From: Planctomycetota bacterium
Lineage (GTDB): Bacteria > Planctomycetota > Phycisphaerae > Phycisphaerales > UBA1924
Length of the DNA: 59,738 bases
NCBI GenBank assembly: GCA_020831805.1
Contig: JAFIFX010000016.1
Location: 1 to 59,738 of the forward strand
Reading direction: 5' to 3'
Shown here: piece after piece, positions 34,381 to 43,433 of the stretch
How positions within the stretch are numbered: position 1 is the first letter of the stretch
Layout of the letters: each line of letters begins with the position of its first letter
Notes under the pieces: generated by a model
What the model was told of the DNA's origin: nothing
Databases searched by the model: none
The model's input: the letters and a program-made list of their open reading frames with translations, nothing else
Position numbers and translations under genes: made by a program

Positions 34381-35864
34381 AACTTCTTTTCCTGACCATG
34401 ATACTGGCCGGCCCGGCCACATTCGCTTCCGTGGCCACCGCGGGGGACCTCCCGCGCCACCCCGACGAACTGACTTTCCGCGAGCTGGTCTTCGAGCCGC
34501 CCGCGCCGGAGCAGTTCCGCCACGAGCTGAGCAACGGCGTGCCGGTCTACATGATCGAGTCGACCGAGTTCCCGCTCGTGACCATCACCTTCAGCTTCAA
34601 GGGCGGCGCGTATATGGAGCCCGGGGGCAAGGCCGGCCTCGCCGGCATGACCGGGGCCATGATGCGCCAGGGCGGCACGGCCGATCTGAGCCCCTCGGAG
34701 TTCGATGAGGAGGCCGACTTCCTCGCCGCCAACATCTCCGCCTCGGTGGGCCCGACCACCTCGTCGGCATCCATCAACACCCTGACCGCCAACCTGGACC
34801 GGGCCATGGAGCTGTTCCTCGACATGGTCCGCGAACCGGGCTTCGACGAGCGCCGGCTCGAGGTCCTCCGCTCGCAGCAGCTCGAGAACATCCGCACCCG
34901 CGACGACAACGGCATCCAGATCGCGCTGCGCGAGCTGGCCTTCCTGATGTGGGGCCCGGACCACTTCGAGGCGCGCCAGCCGACCCGGGCCTCGCTCGAG
35001 TCGATCACCACCGACGACATGCGGGCCTTCCACGCCCGGATCTTCCACCCCGGCAACCTGATGATCGCCGTCTCCGGCGACATCGATCCCGACGCCATGC
35101 TCGCCATGCTCGAGCAGAAGCTCTCCGGCTGGGAGGCGGGCGAGCCCGCGCCGTCCATCCCCGCGCCGACCGCCTCGCCCGAGCCCGGCGTGTACTACTA
35201 CGAGAAGGACCAGAACCAGGTCCAGGTGCTCATCGCCCACCGGGGCATCGCCCGCGACGACCCGGACGCCGTCCCCGTCCAGGTGATGAACGACATCCTC
35301 GGCGGCTCGGGCTTCACCAGCCGCATCACCAACCGCGTCCGCACCCAGGAGGGCCTGGCCTACACCGCCGGATCGGCCTTCTCCAACCGGATCGAGTACC
35401 CGGGGCTGTTCATGTCGTACTTCTTCACCAAGACCCCGACCACCGCCCTGGCGACCCGCCTCGTCTTCGACGAGATCGCCACCATCCAGCGCCAGGCGGT
35501 CGGCACCGAAGAGCTGGAAACCATCCAGAACAGCCTGATCGAAACATTCCCGCGCAACTTCGAGTCCAAGAGCGCGATGATGAACCTGTTCCTCAGCGAC
35601 GAGCGCACGGGCCGTGACCCGTCCTACTGGCGCAACTACCGCGACATGGTCCGCTCGGTTTCGCCCGACGATGTCCAGCGTGTGGCCAACGAGCACCTCC
35701 GTCCTGACAAGGCCGTCATCCTCATCGTCGGGCCCTGGGACGAGATCAAGCAGGGCAATGTCGACTCCGAGGCCGATCCGTCCCGCGTGGCGACCATGGA
35801 CGAGTTCGGCCAGGCGCGGCGCATCCCCACCCGCGACCCGGAGACCCTCGAGCCGTCCCGCTAA
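34377..35864 (+). CDS. M16 family peptidase-like protein, non-catalytic partner
   Basis: A 495-residue exported M16 homologue (signal peptide to about residue 23). Where the zinc motif should be, the sequence reads GMTGAMMRQGG, so the HxxEH is absent and the protein cannot bind zinc in the standard way. The rest is well conserved, including the substrate-cage part with FTSRITNRVRTQEGLAYTAGS. The active/inactive heterodimer is a known M16B arrangement. The ATG at 34377 overlaps the stop of the catalytic gene by 4 nt. Confidence 0.92.
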   Translation: MKLLFLTMILAGPATFASVATAGDLPRHPDELTFRELVFEPPAPEQFRHELSNGVPVYMIESTEFPLVTITFSFKGGAYMEPGGKAGLAGMTGAMMRQGGTADLSPSEFDEEADFLAANISASVGPTTSSASINTLTANLDRAMELFLDMVREPGFDERRLEVLRSQQLENIRTRDDNGIQIALRELAFLMWGPDHFEARQPTRASLESITTDDMRAFHARIFHPGNLMIAVSGDIDPDAMLAMLEQKLSGWEAGEPAPSIPAPTASPEPGVYYYEKDQNQVQVLIAHRGIARDDPDAVPVQVMNDILGGSGFTSRITNRVRTQEGLAYTAGSAFSNRIEYPGLFMSYFFTKTPTTALATRLVFDEIATIQRQAVGTEELETIQNSLIETFPRNFESKSAMMNLFLSDERTGRDPSYWRNYRDMVRSVSPDDVQRVANEHLRPDKAVILIVGPWDEIKQGNVDSEADPSRVATMDEFGQARRIPTRDPETLEPSR

Positions 35865-35885
35865 GCAGTCACCATCCCGAGGAAC

Positions 35886-36980
35886 ATGATGCCCGGCACA
35901 CGCGCCGCCGTGGGAATCCTGATCGTCCTGACGCTGCCGCTCTTCGCGGCGGCGTCGTTTCATTCAGACCGGCAGGGCCACGAACAGCCCGGCCCGCCGC
36001 ACGCCTTGGTCCGGGTCGAAGGCAAGGTCTTCATCAGCCCGCAGCCCGGCGCCGAGAGCGCCGTCTCGGTCGTGGTCACCAACCCGGGCCAGGCCGAGAC
36101 CGAACTGCTCGTGCGGATCGAAACGCCGCCCGGCTGGATCGTCACGCCCCGGCACACCCGCCTGCGGCTCGGACCGGGCGCATCCGCCACAGAGTCGTTC
36201 GCCTTCCTCGCCCCCGCGCTCGGACTGACCCGGCCCGAGCTGGCCGTCCGAACCGAGCCGGTTGCCCGCACCGACCGATCCACCGCGCCGCCCGAGCCCA
36301 CACCCATCCCGCTGGCGGTCACGCTGCCCGAGCCGGACCCGCACGCGCCGGCCCGTGGTTTCGTCCGTCTCAACGGATCCTCCGCGATCCGGGTCGACCT
36401 GGACGAAACGCCGGACCGGTTCACGCTGGAAGCCTGGGTTCGGGCCGCGGCCCCTGCCGGGCGCCAGGGCCTGATCACCAACACCGAATCGGGCGGGTTC
36501 GGCATTTTCTGGTCCGACGGGGACCGCTCGCTCCGGCAGCCGTCCGGCTTCGTCCGCACCGCCGGCGGCTACACGCGCGTCGCCGCCGACGCACCGTGGG
36601 ACTTCGCCCGTTGGACCCACATCGCCCTGACCTACGACGGCCGGCACGCCCGTTTCTTCGTCAACGGCCGCCTGACCGAGACCGCCGACGCAGCCGTGCC
36701 CCGGATCCGCAGCACGCAGCCGCTCTACATCGGCGCCGACACCGATGCCCAGGGTCGCCCGCTGTCGTTCTGGTCCGGGGACATCGACGAGGTCCGGCTG
36801 TCCGGTGTGGTCCGCTACGAATCGGACTTCATCCCGAACCGCCGGCACGAGACCGACGCCGGCACGCTACTGCACTTCGCGTTCGACGAGGATTTCGGCC
36901 CGGCCTTCCGCGACCGGTCCGGCCACGACCGCCACGGCTGGGCGGCCGGCCGCCCGCGGGTCATCCTTGCGGATGATTAG
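35886..36980 (+). CDS. Exported LamG/concanavalin-like protein
   Basis: A 364-residue exported protein, with signal segment GILIVLTLPLFAAAS. Residues 40-120 form a beta-sandwich-like repeat domain (VVVTNPGQAETELLVRIETPPGW), then a Pro-rich linker. A LamG-type jelly-roll follows from about 160 to 350 (RFTLEAWVRAAAPAGRQGLITNTESGGFGIFW, DGRHARFFVNGRL, LYIGADTDAQGR). The GAGGA site suits either the ATG at 35886 or the adjacent one at 35889. It follows the M16 pair by 21 bp, so it is third in that operon. It probably binds glycans or proteins on the cell surface. Ligand unknown. Confidence 0.8.
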   Translation: MMPGTRAAVGILIVLTLPLFAAASFHSDRQGHEQPGPPHALVRVEGKVFISPQPGAESAVSVVVTNPGQAETELLVRIETPPGWIVTPRHTRLRLGPGASATESFAFLAPALGLTRPELAVRTEPVARTDRSTAPPEPTPIPLAVTLPEPDPHAPARGFVRLNGSSAIRVDLDETPDRFTLEAWVRAAAPAGRQGLITNTESGGFGIFWSDGDRSLRQPSGFVRTAGGYTRVAADAPWDFARWTHIALTYDGRHARFFVNGRLTETADAAVPRIRSTQPLYIGADTDAQGRPLSFWSGDIDEVRLSGVVRYESDFIPNRRHETDAGTLLHFAFDEDFGPAFRDRSGHDRHGWAAGRPRVILADD

Positions 36981-37546
36981 CCCCGGCCCGGGCGGGCTCG
37001 GATGTACGGCACGAGCTCCTCGGGTAGCCGCTTGAGCCCGCGCCGCCTGGCCTTTTCCACCGCGTAGTGCAGCGAATCATGCACACGGTCATGCACCCGC
37101 TGGGTGATGTTCAGGTCCCACTCGGCCATCTGGTCCAGCGCGTACCGCCACGCGTGATATTCCTCAAGACACCGCGGCGAATAGGTCGAGAACCCGATCG
37201 CGTGGTGCCCGACCTCGTGCAGAAAGATCGCCGCGGACATCGGCCCCTTGGGACGCGGGGCCTCGATCAGCCGGCTGACGGTCCCGTCGCGGTAGCTCAC
37301 CTGCCACGCCACGCCCGACATGCCCGACCGCCACTTGCGCACCCGGATGCCGTACCGGGCCAGCATGGTGCGGGTCATCAGCTCATACCGGGCCTGGGCG
37401 CTGTCCGGCTTGGGCTCGGGCCGGCGCGCCGGGACGGCGTTGCGAGCCGCGGGAGTCACGACCGGCGCGGGCCGCGCCACAGGGGCTTTGGGCCTGATCC
37501 GCTCCCGCCGCCCGGGCCGCATGATGTCCCACAGCGTCAGCGTCAC
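36977..37546 (-). CDS. Small zincin-type metallopeptidase-like protein
   Basis: A 189-residue soluble protein with FLHEVGHHAIGF, a HExxH zinc motif, and a downstream EEYHAW that could supply the third Glu ligand, as in ImmA/IrrE-like zincins. The N-terminus is basic and Pro-rich. The GTG start at 37546 overlaps the fmt stop (GTGA), so it is translated with fmt. Its stop overlaps the convergent LamG gene: the four bases TTAG at 36977-36980 serve both. Function unknown; a housekeeping peptidase linked to N-terminal processing is possible given its place after def and fmt. Confidence 0.7.
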   Translation of the reverse strand: MTLTLWDIMRPGRRERIRPKAPVARPAPVVTPAARNAVPARRPEPKPDSAQARYELMTRTMLARYGIRVRKWRSGMSGVAWQVSYRDGTVSRLIEAPRPKGPMSAAIFLHEVGHHAIGFSTYSPRCLEEYHAWRYALDQMAEWDLNITQRVHDRVHDSLHYAVEKARRRGLKRLPEELVPYIRARPGRG

Positions 37547-38487
37547 ACCTCGGCCCCCACGCCGCCCAGCCGGTCTCCGGCCGAGATCTGCCGTCCGTTG
37601 GCCCACGCAGCGAAGGTCATGGCTTTCTTCCCCGCCGGCTGCACATCGCGAACGAGGACGGAGGTCCCCGGAGCGCAGGCGATCCGGCCCATCGCCGGAT
37701 CGATCACCGTGCCCGCCGGGTGTGATTGGTCAACCGCTCCGCCCGGTTCCGCGCGGAGCAGCTTGAGGCCCTGCCCGGCGTACGAGGCGGCCGCCCCCGG
37801 CCAGGGCGACAGCCCGTTGATGCGGCAGCGGACCCGCTCGCCCGGCTCGTCCCACGCGATCGCCCCATCGGCCTTGGCCAGCTTGCCCGCGAGCGTGACC
37901 TGCGATTCATCCTGTTCGACCGGCCGCAGGGTCCCGGCCGCGTGCTCTCCCAGCACCCGCTCGACCAGATCCGGCCCGTCGAGGGCCAGCAGGTCGTGCA
38001 GTTCCCCGGCCGTCTGATCGGGCCGGATGGCCCGGCGGGTCTGGCCCAGCACCAGCCCCGCGTCCATCCGGTCGGCCAGCGTGATCACCGAGTTGCCCGT
38101 CTCCGTGTCGCCCGCCAGGATCGCGTGGTTGATCGGCGCCGCCCCGCGCCACCGCGGCAGCAGCGAGGCGTGCAGGTTGATCGCAAACCGGTCCTCCAGC
38201 AACGCCCGGCCGAGCTTCTGCCCGAACGCGATCACCACCCACGCGTCGCACGCCCAAGACCGCACCAGATCACGGATCTCGGGCGTGTTGATCTTCTCCG
38301 GCTTGATCAGCGCCGTCCCGACCAGATGCTCGGCCGCCCAGAGCCCCACAGGGGTCGGCGTGAGCCTGGACCCGCGCCCTGCCGGCCGGTCCGGCTGCGT
38401 CACGACGCCAACCACCTCATGCCGGGCGGCCAGACGCTCAAGCGTCGGCAGACCGAACGCTCCGGAGCCGAGAAAGACGATCTTCAT
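37543..38487 (-). CDS. fmt: Methionyl-tRNA formyltransferase
   Basis: Formylates initiator Met-tRNA with 10-formyl-tetrahydrofolate. The 314-residue protein has the N-terminal KIVFLGSGAFGLPTLE, the catalytic block INLHASLLPRWRGAAPINHAI (Asn, His and later Asp in MDAG) and the C-terminal tRNA-binding domain. It is 60 bp downstream of def on the same strand, the classical def-fmt pair. The ATG at 38487 starts exactly at the family N-terminus, and a TATCAT lies 6 nt upstream. Confidence 0.95.
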   Translation of the reverse strand: MKIVFLGSGAFGLPTLERLAARHEVVGVVTQPDRPAGRGSRLTPTPVGLWAAEHLVGTALIKPEKINTPEIRDLVRSWACDAWVVIAFGQKLGRALLEDRFAINLHASLLPRWRGAAPINHAILAGDTETGNSVITLADRMDAGLVLGQTRRAIRPDQTAGELHDLLALDGPDLVERVLGEHAAGTLRPVEQDESQVTLAGKLAKADGAIAWDEPGERVRCRINGLSPWPGAAASYAGQGLKLLRAEPGGAVDQSHPAGTVIDPAMGRIACAPGTSVLVRDVQPAGKKAMTFAAWANGRQISAGDRLGGVGAEV

Positions 38488-38493
38488 CCTCAA

Positions 38494-38499
38494 ATGATA
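38494..38499 (-). promoter_or_regulatory. Putative -10 (TATCAT) of fmt, leaderless type
   Basis: TATCAT on the minus strand ends 6 nt before the fmt ATG; no Shine-Dalgarno. It would give fmt its own transcript besides read-through from def. Confidence 0.45.
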
Positions 38500-38547
38500 G
38501 TTCGGCGCGGGCCCCCGTCGGCCCGGATCCACGCCCGACGGCCGCGA

Positions 38548-39102
38548 TCACCGGGCGGATTTTTCCATCGCCTTGATCCGCGAGCGGTTGCGCAGCCGGG
38601 CCGTCTGGCTCATCCGGTCCAGAATCAGCACCCCGTCCAGATGGTCGATCTCGTGCTGCCAGCACCGGGCCAGCAGGCCCGTCCCCCGGACCCGGACAGT
38701 CTCACCCTCCGGCGTCTCGGCTTCCATGGTCACGGTCTCCGGGCGTCGCACATCCCCCCGGATGCCCGGCAACGACAGGCAGCCTTCTTCCGAGGGTACT
38801 ACCTCCCGGTCCGATTCGACGATCCGTGGGTTGAGCCAGATCCGAGGCCCGTCGCTGGCGCCCGGGGGGTCCGACCCCGCCGTCCGCGCTTCCTCCGGAT
38901 CCTCGGGCACATCGCACACGAAGATCCGCCAGTCCAGCCCGACCTGCGGCCCCGCCAGCCCGATCCCCTCCGCCCCGCGCATCAGGTCCAGCATGCGCTC
39001 GCCGACCACGCGGGCCTCCTCGCCCGGTTCGACCGGGCGCGCCTTGGTCCGCAGGATCTCGGCGGGGTACAGCTGGATGCGGAGCTTCGCGGGATCGACC
39101 AT
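38548..39102 (-). CDS. def: Peptide deformylase
   Basis: Removes the formyl group from nascent N-formyl-methionyl proteins. The 184-residue protein has the three family motifs: GIGLAGPQVG (one Ala-to-Gly change from the usual GxGLAAPQ), EEGCLSLPG with the metal-ligand Cys, and QHEIDHLDG with the HExxH. The ATG at 39102 fits the family start; a TACGAT lies 9 nt upstream. It is followed by fmt. Confidence 0.95.
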   Translation of the reverse strand: MVDPAKLRIQLYPAEILRTKARPVEPGEEARVVGERMLDLMRGAEGIGLAGPQVGLDWRIFVCDVPEDPEEARTAGSDPPGASDGPRIWLNPRIVESDREVVPSEEGCLSLPGIRGDVRRPETVTMEAETPEGETVRVRGTGLLARCWQHEIDHLDGVLILDRMSQTARLRNRSRIKAMEKSAR

Positions 39103-39203
39103 GACGCCGCAATCGTATGGCCGGTGTCTGGTCCATGACAGGGTTCTGCGCCCCCGCGGCGTCGTGCGCGTACACTCTCTGCCCATCCAGGAGGTGGTTC
39201 CCC

Positions 39204-40700
39204 GTGGCGATCTTTGGCAAAAAATCGACCCCCCCCCCTCCGCCCACCGAGGGCGGTCCGGACTCCGCCGCGGGCGGCGACGCCTTTAGCCCCAAGAAGG
39301 CCGAGGCCTTCTGGAAACACGCCTCGGTCTCGCACGAATCGGGCAACTACGAATACGCCATGCAACTCTGGCTCAACGGGCTGGCCTGGGATCCGACCAA
39401 CTTCGAGGCGGTCCGCAGCTTCCTCCGCTCGGCCGACGCATTCCTGCAGGAGAACCCCAAGGGCAAGCTCAGCAAGGAGACCCGCGCCGGCCTCAACGCC
39501 AAGGGCGATGTGCGGCGATTCGTCGAGTCGCTGCTGGATTTCGGCGTCAAGAGCACCGACGCCGGCGCCGCCCTGCGCGTCACCGAGGCCTGCGCCAAGA
39601 TCGGCGTCAAGCAGGCGGGGACACTGCTGGGCCAGCACGCGCTGGCGATGGCCCAGCAGGAGAACAAGCCCCGCAAGGACACGTTCGTCAAGCTGCTCGA
39701 CGCCTTCGAGAAGCTCGAGGCCTACCAGCTCGCCGCCCAGGCCGGCGAGATCGCCACCCGCCTGGATCCCACGGACGGCGCCCTCCAGAACCGTGTCCGC
39801 AACATGCTCGCCAAGAACACCATGTCCATGGGCGGGTTCGACGAGTCCGGCGAGGAAGGCGGGTTCCGGCGCAACATCCGCGACGCCGACAAGCAGCACC
39901 AGCTCGAGCAGGAAGACTCCGTCTCCAAGTCCGGCTCGGTCAAGGACCAGATCGTCGCCCGTGTCGAGGCCGAGCACAACGAACGCCCGGGCGACCTCCC
40001 AACCCTGACCAAGTACGCCAAGGCCCTGCTCGACCGCGGCAAGCCCGCCGACGAACTCAAAGCGATGTCCCTGCTCGGCAAGGCCTACAAGGAATCCGGC
40101 CAGTTCCGCTTCCGGAAGATGGCGGGGGAGATCCAGGTCAAACGCGCCCTCAAAACCGTCGAAAAACTCCGCCAGCAGGCTGGCACCGACGATGCCCCCC
40201 CCGAGGCCCGCGAGAAACTCGAGGCCGCCGAGCAGGCTCTGCACAAGCTCCAGCTCGAGGAACTCAGGCTCCAGGTCGAGCACTACCCGACCGACCTCCC
40301 GCTCAAGTTCCAGCTCGGCAAGATCCTCGCCGCCATCGGCGACCACGACGGCGCCATCGAGCAGTTCCAGCAGGCACAGGACGATGCCAAGATCCGGCGC
40401 CATGTCCAGCTTGAGATGGGACGCTCGTTCCTCGCCCTCGACGGCTGGGACGATGCCGCCATCGGCACCTTCCGCGGTGGGCTCGAGGGCATCCCGGATG
40501 ACTCCACCCCCCTGGGCATGGAACTCCGCTACGGCCTGCTCCGCGCCCTGCAGGCCAAATCCACCCATGACCGCAACCTCGAGATCGCCGAGGAGGCTGA
40601 CCGGGTGGCCGCCAGCATCGCCATGCAGAAGTTCAACTTCCGGGATGTCCGCGAACGCCGCGAGCAGATCAAGAAGCTCATCGCCGAGCTGAAGGCCTGA
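39204..40700 (+). CDS. TPR/coiled-coil protein of unknown function
   Basis: A 498-residue soluble protein. The first 20 residues (VAIFGKKSTPPPPPTEGG) are followed by TPR-like helices (EAFWKHASVSHESGNYEYAMQLWLNGLAWDP, YQLAAQAGEIATRLDPTDG). Then come a long charged coiled-coil stretch and further TPR-like units (KFQLGKILAAIGDHDGAIEQFQQAQ). The GTG start at 39204 is supported by an AGGAGG site 10 nt upstream. It ends 3 nt before kdsB and is probably co-transcribed with it. Likely a scaffold; partner unknown. Confidence 0.75.
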   Translation: MAIFGKKSTPPPPPTEGGPDSAAGGDAFSPKKAEAFWKHASVSHESGNYEYAMQLWLNGLAWDPTNFEAVRSFLRSADAFLQENPKGKLSKETRAGLNAKGDVRRFVESLLDFGVKSTDAGAALRVTEACAKIGVKQAGTLLGQHALAMAQQENKPRKDTFVKLLDAFEKLEAYQLAAQAGEIATRLDPTDGALQNRVRNMLAKNTMSMGGFDESGEEGGFRRNIRDADKQHQLEQEDSVSKSGSVKDQIVARVEAEHNERPGDLPTLTKYAKALLDRGKPADELKAMSLLGKAYKESGQFRFRKMAGEIQVKRALKTVEKLRQQAGTDDAPPEAREKLEAAEQALHKLQLEELRLQVEHYPTDLPLKFQLGKILAAIGDHDGAIEQFQQAQDDAKIRRHVQLEMGRSFLALDGWDDAAIGTFRGGLEGIPDDSTPLGMELRYGLLRALQAKSTHDRNLEIAEEADRVAASIAMQKFNFRDVRERREQIKKLIAELKA

Positions 40701-40703
40701 CCG

Positions 40704-41477
40704 GTGCCGCAGGCCGTGGCGATCATCCCGGCCCGCCTGGGATCGACGCGGTTCCCCCGCAAGGTCCTCGCCGCCCGGACCGGCCGCCCCCTCATCGCCC
40801 ACACGGTCGAACGGGCCCTGGCGGCCGCATCCGTCAGCCGCGTGGTCGTCGCGACCGATTCCACCGAGGTGGTCGCCGCCCTGAGCGGCACGGCCGAGGT
40901 GGTCATGACACGGGAAGACCACCCCAACGGCACCAGCCGCCTGGCCGAGGCCGCCGGCCTGCTGGGACTGGATCCGGACACACTTGTCGTGAATGTCCAG
41001 GGCGACGAGCCGGAGATCGACCCCGCCCTGATCGATGAATCGGTCCGGGCCACCGCCCGTTCGGGCGAGCCGATGGGCACCCTCGCCTCCCCGTTCCGGC
41101 CCGGCGAGGACCCCGCCAATCCGAACATCGTCAAGGTCGTCACCCGCCCGCACCCCGACGGCATCGCCCGGGCCGTTTACTTCAGCCGCTCCCTCATTCC
41201 GCACGACCGTGACGGCATCGGCCCGGACGGTGGGGCGCTCGCCCCCCTCAAGCATGCCGGGTTGTATGTGTACAGGCGGTCGGCCTTGGATGCCTTCGTG
41301 GCCATGCCCGAATCCGGCCTGGAACGGACCGAACGGCTCGAACAGCTCCGCGCCGTCGAGGCCGGCTGGTCCATCGCCGTCGTGATCCGGCCCTTCGAGC
41401 ACACCGGCATCGACACCCCTGAGCAATACGACGCGTTCGTGGCCCGCCACGCCGCACGCGGCAGCCCGAGCCCCTGA
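40704..41477 (+). CDS. kdsB: 3-deoxy-manno-octulosonate cytidylyltransferase (CMP-KDO synthetase)
   Basis: Activates KDO with CTP for transfer to lipid A. The 257-residue protein has the nucleotidyltransferase start IIPARLGSTRFPRK, the VQGDEP metal/CTP motif, and KHAGLYVYRR followed by LERTERLEQLR, all diagnostic of KdsB. GTG start 3 nt after the TPR gene. It is followed by pyrG, which supplies its substrate CTP. It works with kdsD at 3868. Confidence 0.94.
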   Translation: MPQAVAIIPARLGSTRFPRKVLAARTGRPLIAHTVERALAAASVSRVVVATDSTEVVAALSGTAEVVMTREDHPNGTSRLAEAAGLLGLDPDTLVVNVQGDEPEIDPALIDESVRATARSGEPMGTLASPFRPGEDPANPNIVKVVTRPHPDGIARAVYFSRSLIPHDRDGIGPDGGALAPLKHAGLYVYRRSALDAFVAMPESGLERTERLEQLRAVEAGWSIAVVIRPFEHTGIDTPEQYDAFVARHAARGSPSP

Positions 41478-41495
41478 CCGGCGTTCAGTTCCGGT

Positions 41496-41523
41496 TTGCG
41501 GACCGGGCCCGGGCTGATAAGAT
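41496..41523 (+). promoter_or_regulatory. Putative promoter of pyrG, leaderless
   Basis: TTGCGG (41496-41501) and TAAGAT (41518-41523) with a 16-nt spacer; the ATG follows 5 nt after the -10. No Shine-Dalgarno. Confidence 0.5.
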
Positions 41524-41528
41524 CAGGG

Positions 41529-43433
41529 ATGCCCTCCCCAAACGCCCAGCCTGATCCTTTGCGACCCCGCGATTCGAGCGACCTGCTCGCCGCCGCCGGC
41601 GAGACCTCGATGACCAACAGCGAGTACTACTCGCCCATCCCCGACGGCTACCGCTTCGGCCAGCACAAGTATGTGGTCATCCTCGGCACGGTCATGTCCG
41701 GCCTGGGCAAGGGCATCTTCAGCTCGTCCATGGCCAAGGTGCTCAAGGACAAGGGGCTGACGGTCTCCCCCATCAAGCTCGAGGGCTACCTGAACATCGA
41801 CTCGGGCACGCTCAATCCGTACCGCCACGGCGAGGTTTTCGTCCTCGACGACGGCACCGAGTGCGACATGGACCTGGGCACCTACGAGCGCATGCTCGAC
41901 CAGAACCTCATCAGCCGCAACTTCACCACCGCCGGACGCATCTACACCGAGATCCTCGACCGCGAACGCCAGGGCGTCTACCTCGGCCGCGATGTGCAGA
42001 TGATCCCCCATGTCACCGGCGAGGTGAAACGCAAGCTCCGCGAGCTCGCCCTCCGCGGCGACGGCAAACGCCCGGCCGACGTCGTCTTCGTCGAGGTCGG
42101 CGGCACCGTCGGCGACTACGAGAACGGCTTCTACATCGAGGCCCTCCGCGAACTCGCCTTCGAGGAAGGCCCAGGCAGCGTCTGCTTCGTCGCCCTGACC
42201 TATGTCATCGAGCCCCAGGCCCTCGGCGAGCAGAAGTCCAAGGCCGCCCAGCTCGGCATCCAGCGGCTCATGGAAACGGGCATCCAGCCCCACCTGATCG
42301 CCTGCCGCGCCGAGAACCGCGTCCAGGCCAAGGTGCTCGAAAAAATCGCGATGTTCAGCAATGTGCCGCTCAAGCGTGTCTTCTCCATGCACGACCGCGA
42401 GAGCATCTACACGATCCCCGACGAGATGCGCGCCGACGGGCTCGACCGAGAGATCCTCAGCATCCTCGGCATCCACGACCGCGTCGACATCCGCCACGAG
42501 GACCACGCCCGCCAGAAGTGGACCACCTTCGTCCGCGGCCTGACCGCCGAGAAGGACCTGTCCGTCCGCATCGGCATCACCGGCAAGTACGCCGACCTGC
42601 GCGACGCCTACGCCTCGATCGACAAGGCCATGGAGCACTGCTCGGCCCACCTCGGTTGCCAGGTCGATCAGGAGTGGATCGAGACCACCGAGATCAACGA
42701 CAAGAATGTCGCCCAGCGCCTCGCCGATCTCGACGGCGTGATCGTCCCCGGCGGTTTTGGCTCCCGCGGCGTCGAGGGCAAGATCGCCTGCGTCCGCCAC
42801 TGCCGCGAGACCGGCGTGCCCTACCTGGGCATCTGCCTGGGCTTCCAGGTCGCCGTCATCGAGTTCGCCCGCAATGTCCTCGGCATCGCCGACGCTTTCA
42901 GCACCGAGTTCGATCCCATGTGCGGCTCGCCGGTCATCTCCGAACTGCCCGAACAGAAAAAGATCGAGGGCCTCGGCGGCACCATGCGCCTCGGCGCCCA
43001 GGATGTCCAGATCACGCCCGGCACGCTCGCCGCTTTCCTCGCCGACGGCGCCACCAGCATCCGCGAACGCTTCCGCCACCGCTACGAGGTCGACCCGTCC
43101 TACATCGAGCGCCTTGAGGCCGGCGGCCTGATCTTCTCCGGCCGCCACCCCGAGCAGCCCATCATGCAGATCCTTGAGCTGCCCTCCCGCGCCGAGGGCG
43201 AGGAGGGCGTCGCGCCCGCCAAGCCGATCACACACCCCTACTTCATCGGCGCCCAGTTCCACCCCGAACTGACCGGCCGCCCCCTTAACCCCCAGCCGAT
43301 GTTCATGGGCCTGCTCGCCGCCGCCATCCGCCACCGCTACGCCCCCAACCCCGAACGCTGGGCCGAGATCGCCCGCACCCAGAAACTCCGCCGCTGGCTC
43401 CGCGACCCCAACGCAATCCCCTCCACAAAGTAA
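41529..43433 (+). CDS. pyrG: CTP synthase
   Basis: Makes CTP from UTP, ATP and glutamine. It has 634 residues against the usual 535-560. The synthetase domain shows KYVVILGTVMSGLGKGI and SPIKLEGYLNIDSGTLNPY. The glutaminase domain has the nucleophile Cys in GICLGFQVAVIEFARNV and the His-Glu pair in FHPELTGRP. The extra length is a 45-residue N-terminal extension if the ATG at 41529 is used (an alternative is the ATG at 41610), plus small C-terminal additions. The gene follows kdsB by 51 bp; their link is CTP supply for KDO activation. Confidence 0.95.
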   Translation: MPSPNAQPDPLRPRDSSDLLAAAGETSMTNSEYYSPIPDGYRFGQHKYVVILGTVMSGLGKGIFSSSMAKVLKDKGLTVSPIKLEGYLNIDSGTLNPYRHGEVFVLDDGTECDMDLGTYERMLDQNLISRNFTTAGRIYTEILDRERQGVYLGRDVQMIPHVTGEVKRKLRELALRGDGKRPADVVFVEVGGTVGDYENGFYIEALRELAFEEGPGSVCFVALTYVIEPQALGEQKSKAAQLGIQRLMETGIQPHLIACRAENRVQAKVLEKIAMFSNVPLKRVFSMHDRESIYTIPDEMRADGLDREILSILGIHDRVDIRHEDHARQKWTTFVRGLTAEKDLSVRIGITGKYADLRDAYASIDKAMEHCSAHLGCQVDQEWIETTEINDKNVAQRLADLDGVIVPGGFGSRGVEGKIACVRHCRETGVPYLGICLGFQVAVIEFARNVLGIADAFSTEFDPMCGSPVISELPEQKKIEGLGGTMRLGAQDVQITPGTLAAFLADGATSIRERFRHRYEVDPSYIERLEAGGLIFSGRHPEQPIMQILELPSRAEGEEGVAPAKPITHPYFIGAQFHPELTGRPLNPQPMFMGLLAAAIRHRYAPNPERWAEIARTQKLRRWLRDPNAIPSTK

